This document shows positions 8,557-16,520 of a stretch of DNA of 64,000 nt, piece after piece. Under the pieces are notes generated by a model, which saw only the letters and a list, made by a program, of their open reading frames with translations, had not been told where the DNA came from and searched no databases. Source of the DNA: JAHEJA01 sp965656445 (lineage in GTDB: Bacteria; Pseudomonadota; Alphaproteobacteria; Rhodobacterales; Rhodobacteraceae); the NCBI GenBank assembly GCA_965656445.1, contig CBFHKO010000006.1:1-64000 (forward strand). The letters are read 5' to 3'. Numbering within the stretch: the stretch's first letter is position 1; every line of letters begins with the position of its first letter. The position numbers were made by a program, and so were the translations under genes.

Positions 8557-9687
8557 TTACACCACCGAAGCGCGTAATTTTTCTTTGTTTCGAGACAACC
8601 ATAACGATGCTGTCAGCGTGGGCAATGCCACAAGCTGATTTTTGTCGATCATGTCCATCAATTCTTTGTAATCAAACACCCGCGACAAGATATCTTCGTC
8701 TTCATCGTCAACACCGCCGATGCGCTCGACGTCGTCGGGCAAATCAGCTATCCCAATGTAGATGTGGAACACTTCGGTCGTGGAGCCAGGGCTGGTGTAA
8801 GAGCTGGTCACATGGTGAAGCTGCTTTATCTCAATTCCAGCTTCTTCACGAGCTTCGCGAATTGCAGTGGCTTCGGGGGTTTCACCTGCATCCAAGCGAC
8901 CTGCAATGGGTTCCAAGCACCACGGCAGAGGATCATGACGACCATAAAGCCCCATGCGAAACTGCTCGACCAATAACACCCGATCGCGCATCGGATCATA
9001 GGGCAAGACAATCGATGCATCGCCCGAGACGAAAATCGCGCGATCCACGACAGACGACATGCCCCCTTGATAGGTTTCATGCTGTAGTCGCATTTCCTCA
9101 AGAGCAAAAAATTTACTATAGGGGCGCTTGTGATCCACAGTGATCACTGTCGTTTTGTCAGGACCGCGTTCCACACGTTGCTTGGTGTCATTTTGGGCGA
9201 TGACCCGAGCATGGGCGCGCACCTGCATCATTTTGAAAAAGGGAACCAAACTCCGTGGATCGGCCTGTCCGAAAGACTGCATAAACTCCGTTGCGGCCAA
9301 GCGCGCCATTGCCCCCCAATCCCGTTGCCAATCAGCCAAGGACCACGCATCACCCAAGGGCGTGTGCGTCGGTTCGGGGAAATATACAAGGGCAGGAATG
9401 GTTTTGCCGTCGCATGACACTTCCGCGATACGCGTTGAATAGCCAAAGCCGCCTTCATAAAAATCTAAGCGAGCCAGATCATCTGTGCTCAAATTGGAAA
9501 TCAAGATACCCTGCGCCACGCCATCGGCTTGTGTAATAATTAACGGATAGTTTTGCCCCTCTGCCCAATAGACCGCATGATCAGAGATTTGCGCATTCAA
9601 AATGTCTGACACGTCCACATCGCGCCCAAGGACCACTGTTAACAAATCAAGATCACAGAGGGTCCCATAGACGAAAAGATCAGACAA
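8557..9687 (-). CDS. Gamma-glutamylcyclotransferase-like / Nudix hydrolase fusion
   Basis: A 376-residue two-domain protein. The N-terminal domain (about 1-110) has the VYGTL motif of AIG2/GGCT proteins and an acidic YEGGFGY near residue 77. The C-terminal domain (about 190-376) is a Nudix hydrolase with a full Nudix box (GRLDAGETPEATAIREAREE then AGI), closest in style to ADP-ribose pyrophosphatases of the NudF/TrgB group. The start is a TTG with AGGAG 9 nt upstream. It lies 5 nt after the membrane protein gene and before cysK. Hydrolysis of ADP-ribose or similar is likely; the role of the GGCT-like half is uncertain. Confidence 0.87.
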   Translation of the reverse strand: MSDLFVYGTLCDLDLLTVVLGRDVDVSDILNAQISDHAVYWAEGQNYPLIITQADGVAQGILISNLSTDDLARLDFYEGGFGYSTRIAEVSCDGKTIPALVYFPEPTHTPLGDAWSLADWQRDWGAMARLAATEFMQSFGQADPRSLVPFFKMMQVRAHARVIAQNDTKQRVERGPDKTTVITVDHKRPYSKFFALEEMRLQHETYQGGMSSVVDRAIFVSGDASIVLPYDPMRDRVLLVEQFRMGLYGRHDPLPWCLEPIAGRLDAGETPEATAIREAREEAGIEIKQLHHVTSSYTSPGSTTEVFHIYIGIADLPDDVERIGGVDDEDEDILSRVFDYKELMDMIDKNQLVALPTLTASLWLSRNKEKLRASVV

Positions 9688-9692
9688 TTTAG

Positions 9693-10142
9693 CTAGCTCC
9701 TGAGTTGTGCCGCTTTATGGATTATAAATCCAGCAACCACCGCGCCCCCAGCTAGTATGAAAATCAATAACGGTTCAAGCAAGAACAATGCGATTTCTGA
9801 CAAATTCGATACCAAATATGCGCCAAACTGTGCAGCATCGAAATAACGATCGGTCATGCTCTGAATTAAGACCATTCCTAGTGCATGCGCGAGGATTGCA
9901 AATAACACCAATCCGACCATGAGAGTTAAACAATCCGATATACTTCGCACTAAAACATCTGCTGACTTTGCCAAAAACAAAAAGGCAACAAAAGCAGTAA
10001 TGAGACAATAAAGCGGGATAAGCGTCAGGAACTGAAATTCCCAAAGCCAATAGGCTTTTAGTAAATAAAACACTCGCAAACAAAAAATGGCGGCAACCGC
10101 CGCCATTACAAGTGCCGAAACCAATCGGACATATGTGGGCAT
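9693..10142 (-). CDS. Hypothetical membrane protein, four predicted helices
   Basis: 149 residues, mostly hydrophobic, with four likely membrane helices (about 5-27, 35-58, 70-95 and 115-140). No family was recognised. The ATG overlaps the stop of the Cfa-like gene (TAATG), so the two are co-translated. In Rhodobacter, genes beside the phr-cfa pair take part in singlet-oxygen-induced fatty acid modification, so a role in membrane lipid chemistry is possible. That is inference from position. Confidence 0.72.
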   Translation of the reverse strand: MPTYVRLVSALVMAAVAAIFCLRVFYLLKAYWLWEFQFLTLIPLYCLITAFVAFLFLAKSADVLVRSISDCLTLMVGLVLFAILAHALGMVLIQSMTDRYFDAAQFGAYLVSNLSEIALFLLEPLLIFILAGGAVVAGFIIHKAAQLRS

Positions 10143-11350
10143 TAACTCGGCCTAGAAATCGTTATCTGTACAAGGTCGCAGTTACCACTACTAAAGGTTG
10201 ATGCGCAAGACGTAAGATAGAAATTCCACATCCGTCTGAACCGATCATCAAACCCTAAGGCCGCCACTTGATCCCATTTTCCGTTAAATTCCTGATACCA
10301 ACGCCGCAGGGTTTGCGAATAGCTATCTGCAAAAGCAATGTGCTTTTCATAGCTGAGCCCAGAGTCAGCAATAACTTGGCGAAGGACCTTTTGAGCAGGC
10401 AACATGCCACCGGGGAAAATATATTTCTGAATGAAATCAACACCGCGACGATAGACCTCCCAACGGCGATCTTGAACCGTGATGATCTGCAAGGTCGCCT
10501 GCGCCCCAGGTTTCAAACAGTTTTTCACTGTTTCAAAATAAACGGGCCAGTACTTTTCACCAACGGCTTCGAACATCTCAATGCTGGCAATTCCGTCATA
10601 GGTGCCTTTTTCATCGCGATAGTCTTGCAGTTTAAAGTCAACTAGATGCTCTAGACCTTTGTTTTTAATGCGTTCCTGAGCATATGTCAGCTGTTCCTTG
10701 CTGATTGTGAGGCCCGTCACGCGAAGCCCACGCTCTTTTGCGGCATATTCCGCAAAGCCACCCCAGCCACAACCGATCTCAAGAACATGATCACCCTCTT
10801 TCACGCCCATTTGATCGACCATTGAGGCATATTTAGCGGTTTGCGCCGCTTCCATGGTTTCTTGACCTGTTTCAAACAGAGCCGAGGAATAGGTCATCGT
10901 TTTATCAAGCCAGAGACCGTAAAACTCATTTCCGAGGTCATAGTGATAGCTAATGTTCTTTCTCGCTTGGCGTTTGCTATTGCTTTGCAACCAAAAGCGA
11001 AATTTTTCATAAGCCCGAACCAAGCTTTGGCCTGGAAACCCATCATACATTTCATCATTGTCTGCATGAACGAGATCCATGAACGCCTGAAGATCCGGCG
11101 TGCTCCACCACTCATCAAGATAGGCATCACAAAACCCCAAATCCCCTTCGCGAATGAGACGCGCAAAGATATCTGGATTGTGAATGATCAACTCGGCAAC
11201 AGGGCCGTCCTGTTTACCTGTCGCGCGAAACACGCGTCCATCAGGGAGAACAAAATCAAGCTGACCTTTATTCATATTGCACGCCATATCATAGACTTGT
11301 GCAAAATATCGCGGAAGAGCCGTTTCGCCCGTAGTAGATGTTTTTATCAT
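10142..11350 (-). CDS. Cyclopropane-fatty-acyl-phospholipid synthase family methyltransferase
   Basis: A 402-residue SAM-dependent enzyme that adds a methyl or methylene group to unsaturated phospholipid acyl chains. It has the DLGNEFYGLWLD and MTYSSALF segments of the Cfa family, a SAM loop VLEIGCGWGGFAEYA near residue 190, and a C-terminal WRRGVDFIQKYIFPGG-like lipid segment. The start follows GGAGG closely. It lies 9 nt after the photolyase gene, the same order as the RpoE-controlled phrA-cfaA pair of Rhodobacter sphaeroides. There the Cfa-like enzyme acts in methylated and furan fatty acid synthesis (UfaM), so that activity is an alternative to true cyclopropanation. Confidence 0.88.
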   Translation of the reverse strand: MIKTSTTGETALPRYFAQVYDMACNMNKGQLDFVLPDGRVFRATGKQDGPVAELIIHNPDIFARLIREGDLGFCDAYLDEWWSTPDLQAFMDLVHADNDEMYDGFPGQSLVRAYEKFRFWLQSNSKRQARKNISYHYDLGNEFYGLWLDKTMTYSSALFETGQETMEAAQTAKYASMVDQMGVKEGDHVLEIGCGWGGFAEYAAKERGLRVTGLTISKEQLTYAQERIKNKGLEHLVDFKLQDYRDEKGTYDGIASIEMFEAVGEKYWPVYFETVKNCLKPGAQATLQIITVQDRRWEVYRRGVDFIQKYIFPGGMLPAQKVLRQVIADSGLSYEKHIAFADSYSQTLRRWYQEFNGKWDQVAALGFDDRFRRMWNFYLTSCASTFSSGNCDLVQITISRPS

Positions 11351-11359
11351 GTGTCCTCC

Positions 11360-12772
11360 CTAGAACCCACGGTTTTTATAAGCGGCAAGAGCACGCTCAC
11401 GTCCCTCTGAGGGGGACATTATTGGATTAGGATAATCAGAGTTTGCATCAAGATGCCAGCCCTTCGGGATAGCCTCAAAATATTTTAAAGCACTCGCAGA
11501 TGGAGCCTTAGAAAGCTCCGCAATCCATGCGTGTGCATATCCCCCTTTGGGGTCAAATTTGTCCAACTGAGTGATCGGGTTAAAGACACGGAAATACGGC
11601 GTTGCATCGGGACCGGAGCCAGCAGACCACTGCCACCCCATCGCGTTGCTCGCAGGATCCCAATCGATCAAACAGTCCTCAAACCACTTTTGACCAATCT
11701 TCCAATGCGTCATAAGATGTTTGGTGAGATACGAGGCCACAATCATGCGACCACGATTATGCATCGTACCTGTGACATACATTTGGCGCATCGCTGCATC
11801 GACAAAGGGGATACCCGTGCGTCCTTGCTTCCAAGCGATAACATCAGGGTGGGTTTCGTCGGTGTTCCAAGGAAAAGCATCCCAATCGGGCTTCCAATTC
11901 CTATTGAGGATTTCAGGCGTGTGATACATCAAATGATAGGCAAATTCGCGCCAGACGATTTCCTTTAGAAAGGTTTCCGCTTCGGCCTTGCCCTCTTGCA
12001 TCGCAACGCGTCCCGCATGCCAACATTGATAGGGAGATATTTCACCCAAGGCGAGGTTTTCAGACAGGCCTGACGTACCCTGCACAGAGGGAAGGTCGCG
12101 ACGTTGCACATAGGAGGCCACGTCAGTTTCAATAAAATCCATGAGACGCGCAAAAGCGGCATCTTCACCAACACGGGCGAAGGGTCGCACGATCCCGGCC
12201 CCGCGCTGCATAGATGCGCCTAAGGACCAATCAGCGAGGCTCTCTGTTGCGATCCCACTCACACCATTGAGGGTGCTTGGCTTGGGCAAAGCTGCGCGGA
12301 TGTCTCGGGTTTTAACGCTATTCCAAAACGGTGTGTAGACGCGATAAAACCCACCGGTTTTGGTATCCACTGTCCAAGGCTCGAACAAGAGATGCCCATT
12401 ATGGCTCTGTGCTTTGATCGGTGATGATTTGAACTTGGTTTTGATTTCGCTATCGCGGGCAATACTCTCAGGATCATACAGACGGTTCCAGTGGATCTCG
12501 CTCGCGCCGACCTCTTGGGCAAGCTTGGTGAGAACCTCTATTGGCTCACCACTTCGCAAGATGACCTCAACACCGTGTGAGGCAAACGTCGTTATGAGGT
12601 TATCTAACCCCAAACCCAAGCGCCATTTCGGAGCCGCCCCCAAGGCATCAACAGAGGCATCACGGATGAATACTGGGATAACAGGCTGTCCCTGCTCTAT
12701 CGCGGCTGTGAGCGCGGGATTATCCGACAGGCGAAAATCACGGCGGATCCAATAGAGGGATGGCGATGTCAT
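11360..12772 (-). CDS. phr: Deoxyribodipyrimidine photolyase (cryptochrome/photolyase family)
   Basis: A 470-residue light-driven enzyme that repairs cyclobutane pyrimidine dimers. It has the N-terminal antenna-binding alpha/beta domain (LYWIRRDFRLSDNPAL), the FAD-binding helical domain with GRTGIPFVDAAMRQ, HNRGRMIVASYLTKHL and the highly conserved WQWSAGSGPDATPYFRVFNP segment. The length is normal for class I CPD photolyases. It is the first gene of a seven-gene operon, with an RpoE-like promoter just upstream, which fits induction by singlet oxygen or light stress. Confidence 0.94.
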   Translation of the reverse strand: MTSPSLYWIRRDFRLSDNPALTAAIEQGQPVIPVFIRDASVDALGAAPKWRLGLGLDNLITTFASHGVEVILRSGEPIEVLTKLAQEVGASEIHWNRLYDPESIARDSEIKTKFKSSPIKAQSHNGHLLFEPWTVDTKTGGFYRVYTPFWNSVKTRDIRAALPKPSTLNGVSGIATESLADWSLGASMQRGAGIVRPFARVGEDAAFARLMDFIETDVASYVQRRDLPSVQGTSGLSENLALGEISPYQCWHAGRVAMQEGKAEAETFLKEIVWREFAYHLMYHTPEILNRNWKPDWDAFPWNTDETHPDVIAWKQGRTGIPFVDAAMRQMYVTGTMHNRGRMIVASYLTKHLMTHWKIGQKWFEDCLIDWDPASNAMGWQWSAGSGPDATPYFRVFNPITQLDKFDPKGGYAHAWIAELSKAPSASALKYFEAIPKGWHLDANSDYPNPIMSPSEGRERALAAYKNRGF

Positions 12773-12798
12773 TTTATTTGTATTCCCAATGCTTTATT

Positions 12799-12828
12799 TC
12801 GATACGCTGCTCCGAAACCATTGGATCA
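12799..12828 (-). promoter_or_regulatory. Candidate RpoE (ECF11/ChrR-type) promoter for the phr-cfa operon
   Basis: On the minus strand, TGATCC (12828-12823) is followed after exactly 18 nt by TATCGA (12804-12799), preceded by CG. The Rhodobacter RpoE consensus is TGATCC, 18 nt, TAAGA, usually preceded by CG. The implied transcript would start about 15-20 nt before the photolyase ATG. The -35 and spacing match well; the -10 is only partly matched. Confidence 0.62.
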
Positions 12829-12848
12829 CTAAACGTCTATAAAAATGA

Positions 12849-12870
12849 AAAGGCGCCCGAAGGCGCCTTT
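12849..12870 (-). terminator. Rho-independent terminator after acuI
   Basis: AAAGGCGCC (12849-12857) and GGCGCCTTT (12862-12870) form a perfect 9-bp stem with a 4-nt loop, 4 nt after the acuI stop codon. On the minus strand the stem ends in a TTTT run. Confidence 0.85.
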
Positions 12871-12873
12871 GCT

Positions 12874-13863
12874 TTATGCGTTGACGTCGACAACGACGCG
12901 GCCTTTGACTTGGCCCTTTAGGATGTCTTTGCCGAGCGCTGGCAAATCCGAGAGGACCGCTGGATGGACCATGGCCTCTAGCTTGTCCATGGGGAGGTCT
13001 TTGGCAATGCGTTCCCATGCGCGAAGGCGATTATCATAAGGCTGCATCACGCTGTCGATCCCCAAAAGGTTCACGCCGCGCAACAAGAACGGAATAACCG
13101 TCGCAGGAAGTCCAGCGCCCCCCGCCAAACCAACAGCCGATACTGAGGCGCCATATTTCATTTGTCCCAAGACACGCGCCAACATGTCGCCACCAACGGC
13201 ATCAACACAGCCAGCCCATGTTTCCGCCTCCAGAGGGCGTTTGGTGGTTTCATTCAACTCTTCGCGCGCAACAATTTGGGTCGCACCAAGGGACGTGAGG
13301 TAATCCGCTGTTTCAGGTCGCCCTGTGACCGCGGCAACCTCATAGCCCAAATTCGCCAAAATCGCCGTTGCAACAGAGCCAACGCCACCTGCAGCCCCAG
13401 TCACCAAAACAGGACCGTTGCCCGGTGTGAGCCCATGATCTTCAAGCGCCATAACAGCGAGCATTGCGGTAAAGCCAGCTGTGCCAACCGCCATTGCTTG
13501 ACGGGCATCGATGCCACTTGGCAAAGGCACAAGCCAATCTGCTTTGACGCGGGCTTTTTGGGAATAACCGCCCCAATGTGCTTCGCCGACACGCCAACCT
13601 GTGAGGACAACTTTGTCGCCTGTTTTATAGCGCGCATCATCAGAGGCCTCGACAGTGCCTGCAAAATCGATACCTGGAACGTGAGGATAGTTGCGCACCA
13701 AACCACCACCTGGACCGATGCATAGACCGTCTTTGTAGTTCACAGTTGAATAATCAACCGCGACAGTCACATCACCGCTCGGCAATTGATCCTCTGAAAT
13801 TTGCTGTACTGAGGCGGATGTTTTGCCCTCTTCGTTCTTTTCAACAACTAAAGCGTTAAACAT
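12874..13863 (-). CDS. acuI: Acryloyl-CoA reductase (AcuI, MDR family, YhdH type)
   Basis: A 329-residue NADPH-dependent medium-chain reductase. It shows the YSTVNYKDGL and GIDFAGTVE segments of the YhdH/AcuI group and the nucleotide-binding loop VTGAAGGVGSVA near residue 155, with no zinc-binding cysteine set. AcuI reduces toxic acryloyl-CoA to propionyl-CoA during DMSP and acrylate breakdown. It follows dmdA by 12 nt, as in Ruegeria pomeroyi, which strengthens the call over a general quinone oxidoreductase. AGGAG precedes the ATG. Confidence 0.93.
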   Translation of the reverse strand: MFNALVVEKNEEGKTSASVQQISEDQLPSGDVTVAVDYSTVNYKDGLCIGPGGGLVRNYPHVPGIDFAGTVEASDDARYKTGDKVVLTGWRVGEAHWGGYSQKARVKADWLVPLPSGIDARQAMAVGTAGFTAMLAVMALEDHGLTPGNGPVLVTGAAGGVGSVATAILANLGYEVAAVTGRPETADYLTSLGATQIVAREELNETTKRPLEAETWAGCVDAVGGDMLARVLGQMKYGASVSAVGLAGGAGLPATVIPFLLRGVNLLGIDSVMQPYDNRLRAWERIAKDLPMDKLEAMVHPAVLSDLPALGKDILKGQVKGRVVVDVNA

Positions 13864-13875
13864 TTTACTTCTCTC

Positions 13876-14979
13876 CTAAATCCAGAATTTTTCATAAACC
13901 TTGGCATCGCGCAGGCCATCAGGTGTTTCCACTTGAACCTCAGTGTCGTGATCCCAATGGGTCATTTTCACCATGCCAATCGCAACATTCGTTTTGAAAT
14001 CAGGCGAATAAGCCGCAGAGCTCACGCGACCGACCCGCTTGCCTTTGGCCATAATCGGCCACCAGCGATCACAAACAGGAACAGCATCGCCTGAAATTTC
14101 AATTGCACGAATTTGTTGTGTCGGCCCTTCTTTGGCCACACGTAACAACGCATCACGTCCAATACAGGCCAGCGCATCATGCGTATCACAGAATTTGCCA
14201 AGCCCACATTCATGCGGCGTGTTGTCATCTGTCATATCGTTGCCATAGCTCAGCAATCCGCCCTCGATCCGTTCGATCAAGTTCGGACAACCTGCATGCA
14301 CATCCATCGGAGCGCCCGCCTCGAACAACGCATTCCAAAGTTGCATCGCAACAGGACCACCGGGCACATAGATTTCAAAGCCACCTTGTTTGGAATAGCC
14401 AGAGCGCGCCACAACCATCTCAACCCCGTTGAATTCCAACAGAGCATAACGGAAAAAGCGGATGTTGCGCACAGCATCCCCAAAGATTTCCGCCATGAGG
14501 TCATCGGCCTTCGGACCTTGAATAGCGAGCGGATTGATATCAGGCTCGTCAATCAAAACGTCCAAACGCCATCCATTTGCAATTCCTTTGATCCAATAGA
14601 GCAAATCGCTGTCGGCAATGGACACCCACCAGTGATCATCTGCCAATTTGACCGCAACGGGATCGTTCAACATTCCCCCCGTTTCATCAACGATTGGGAC
14701 GTAAAAACATTGACCCGTTTGCATTTGACGCAGATCGCGCGGTGTCAGCATTTGCATCAAACGGGCCGCATCGGGACCGCGCAGCTCAACTTGGCGTTCA
14801 ACGGCGACGTCCCATACTTGGACCGCTTCTTTGAGGTGGTGATAATCTTCGACCACACTGCGAAACACGGTTGGCAGCAACATATGATTGTAAACGGTGT
14901 AGGCCTTGACGCCTTGCGCCTCGACCCCTTCTGAAAACACTGTGCGCCGCAAACGGCGAGATGGTGACAATAAAGCCAT
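13876..14979 (-). CDS. dmdA: Dimethylsulfoniopropionate demethylase DmdA
   Basis: A 367-residue glycine-cleavage-T-like enzyme that moves a methyl group from DMSP to tetrahydrofolate, giving methylmercaptopropionate. The start MALLSPSRRLRR was chosen because AGGAG sits 8 nt upstream; an ATG 45 nt earlier lacks a site and would overlap the previous gene. The AVQVWDVAVERQVELRGPDA stretch near 50-70 (a GcvT-fold core), the SRRLRRTVF N-terminus and the close coupling to acuI distinguish DmdA from other GcvT-like proteins. It is in an operon with DUF2182, DUF1326 and acuI and is probably controlled by the divergent GntR regulator. Confidence 0.94.
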   Translation of the reverse strand: MALLSPSRRLRRTVFSEGVEAQGVKAYTVYNHMLLPTVFRSVVEDYHHLKEAVQVWDVAVERQVELRGPDAARLMQMLTPRDLRQMQTGQCFYVPIVDETGGMLNDPVAVKLADDHWWVSIADSDLLYWIKGIANGWRLDVLIDEPDINPLAIQGPKADDLMAEIFGDAVRNIRFFRYALLEFNGVEMVVARSGYSKQGGFEIYVPGGPVAMQLWNALFEAGAPMDVHAGCPNLIERIEGGLLSYGNDMTDDNTPHECGLGKFCDTHDALACIGRDALLRVAKEGPTQQIRAIEISGDAVPVCDRWWPIMAKGKRVGRVSSAAYSPDFKTNVAIGMVKMTHWDHDTEVQVETPDGLRDAKVYEKFWI

Positions 14980-15005
14980 TGCCAATACTCCTGAGTTAGC
15001 GCGAC

Positions 15006-15689
15006 TTAGCGCGGACCTTTCCAATCGATTTGGCAGATTTCAGCGGAACGCCCGTCAAAATCCCACACACGACCATGCGCACGCACACGACCTTGGGTCG
15101 CAGTAGCCACGGTGATATCTGGTCCCATCCAATATTCGGAATTGGTTACAACGATGTCTTTGCCGCCATTGCCTGGAACAGGAACGATTTCGCCTTGGAT
15201 GGTTTTGCCAACCATCAAGCGACGTGCATTGCCTTCGGTTGTGAATTCAACAGGGGCCCGTTCCGCGCTTAGGAATTCGGAGACCAACACTTTGAACAGA
15301 CCTGTTGTGCCTTTTGCCTGACCGCTGAAAATCTTGATCAAAGCATCGAACGCTGCGTGTGAGGCGCGTTCATCAATATAGGCTGCCGCTTTCCAGTTGC
15401 CGCGCGCCATAAGACCCGGAATTTCTAGAACCAAACCAACGTTCAAACCGCTGAGATCCTCGTCGCCATAGTGACCTTCGTCAATACGGATACCGGACCA
15501 TGCCTGACAATAGCCCTCTGTCGGAGCATGTTTTCCAAGGGAAATCACGCAAGGGCAGAATACTGTACAGTTACAGTTCAAGATCAATTCACCCTTGATC
15601 GCCCATGGGGTCAAACCGGGGTCTTTGCGCTCTGCTGCTGGATGACGACTATCCAATTTTTCAGCAACTTCTATACGATCACTAGCCAT
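15006..15689 (-). CDS. DUF1326 domain protein, cysteine-rich N-terminus
   Basis: 227 residues of the DUF1326 family, function unknown. A NCNCTVFCPC cluster near residues 38-47 looks like a metal site, followed by beta-rich sequence (GHYGDEDLSGLNVGLVLEIP). It begins with ATG after GGAGG and lies 10 nt behind the DUF2182 membrane protein and 26 nt ahead of dmdA. DUF1326 and DUF2182 genes are commonly neighbours, so the two are likely partners. A link to DMSP use is suggested by the operon only. Confidence 0.85.
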   Translation of the reverse strand: MASDRIEVAEKLDSRHPAAERKDPGLTPWAIKGELILNCNCTVFCPCVISLGKHAPTEGYCQAWSGIRIDEGHYGDEDLSGLNVGLVLEIPGLMARGNWKAAAYIDERASHAAFDALIKIFSGQAKGTTGLFKVLVSEFLSAERAPVEFTTEGNARRLMVGKTIQGEIVPVPGNGGKDIVVTNSEYWMGPDITVATATQGRVRAHGRVWDFDGRSAEICQIDWKGPR

Positions 15690-15699
15690 TTTTTCCTCC

Positions 15700-16461
15700 T
15701 TAGAAAAAATTTAAAAAGACAAGACTTGCAGCCCACCCCAAAAGGACAACGCCTAAGGGTCGGGTAATATAACGCCCAATATCGGGCATTTTTTCGAGAA
15801 CCATAATAACGGTTGCTAAGGCCATAAAGGCCAAATTCATGACACCCCCGACAAAAGCCAAGAGCATAAGCGCCCAGCAACATCCCAAACACACCAATCC
15901 CAAACGAAGCCCATTGCGCCACGGGCCTTCGTCAAAATACTGCATGAAAAAGGTCAAAGGTTGGCGGCATTTGCTGAGGCAGGCTTCTTTAAGGGGGGAA
16001 AACTGATAAATGCCCGCCAAGCTGAGCAAAGCAACAGAGAGGAGCGTTGATTGGCTATCCCCAAGGGCGGAAATCAAACCGCCCGAAAACAAGGCAAGCT
16101 GCACACCTGCCGCGATAAAGGAATATCCAACCCAAACAACAAGATAGCCTGCGACTAGCTTCCAAAACGTTGTTTCGACGTTATGTCCCAATTCCTCATA
16201 TGTGGCGAAGGCAGGCAAAGCAGTCGGCGCCATCATCGCCCCAGACATCAAAACCCACATCAAAAAGATACGACCAAATCCCGCGGCATCTGGCGTAACC
16301 GTACACAGAGCAATCCAAAACTCAGCCCCATAAATTTTGGAGAACTGACGCAACTCATCTGGAACCGCCATCATATAGAGCAGTGACCACGCGACAAGGA
16401 TGGCTGCAAAAAATGCAAGCCAGTGGCGTCCAGTCATTTTTCGTACAGTATGAGAAACCAT
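15700..16461 (-). CDS. DUF2182 integral membrane protein (predicted metal-binding)
   Basis: A 253-residue inner-membrane protein of the DUF2182 family with about six hydrophobic segments. The conserved LMWVLMSGAMMAPTALPAF region lies near residues 67-85, and YQFSPLKEACLSKCR, with its two cysteines, lies near 150. The function is unknown; family members are described as predicted metal-binding. It is the first gene of the DUF2182-DUF1326-dmdA-acuI operon and starts 59 bp from the divergent GntR gene. A later start at MTGRHWLAFF is possible. Confidence 0.85.
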   Translation of the reverse strand: MVSHTVRKMTGRHWLAFFAAILVAWSLLYMMAVPDELRQFSKIYGAEFWIALCTVTPDAAGFGRIFLMWVLMSGAMMAPTALPAFATYEELGHNVETTFWKLVAGYLVVWVGYSFIAAGVQLALFSGGLISALGDSQSTLLSVALLSLAGIYQFSPLKEACLSKCRQPLTFFMQYFDEGPWRNGLRLGLVCLGCCWALMLLAFVGGVMNLAFMALATVIMVLEKMPDIGRYITRPLGVVLLGWAASLVFLNFF

Positions 16462-16495
16462 CTCTGCGATTCCATGTTTTTGCTTGCTTTTTAAA

Positions 16496-16519
16496 TGTCA
16501 GACTTTTAATTGTCTGACA
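16496..16519. promoter_or_regulatory. Perfect palindrome between DUF2182-dmdA operon and gntR (candidate GntR operator)
   Basis: TGTCAGAC (16496-16503) and GTCTGACA (16512-16519) are perfect 8-bp inverted arms around TTTTAATT. The right arm ends directly before the gntR ATG. On the minus strand TTGTCA at the edge of the palindrome could be the -35 of the dmdA operon, with CATTTA about 17 nt later as -10. A bound dimer would then block that promoter and gntR itself. Confidence 0.72.
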
Positions 16520-16520
16520 A

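Noticed and set aside
14979..15024. Longer N-terminus of DmdA starting at 15024
   Set aside because: It would overlap the DUF1326 gene and lacks a ribosome site, while the start at 14979 has AGGAG at 8 nt.
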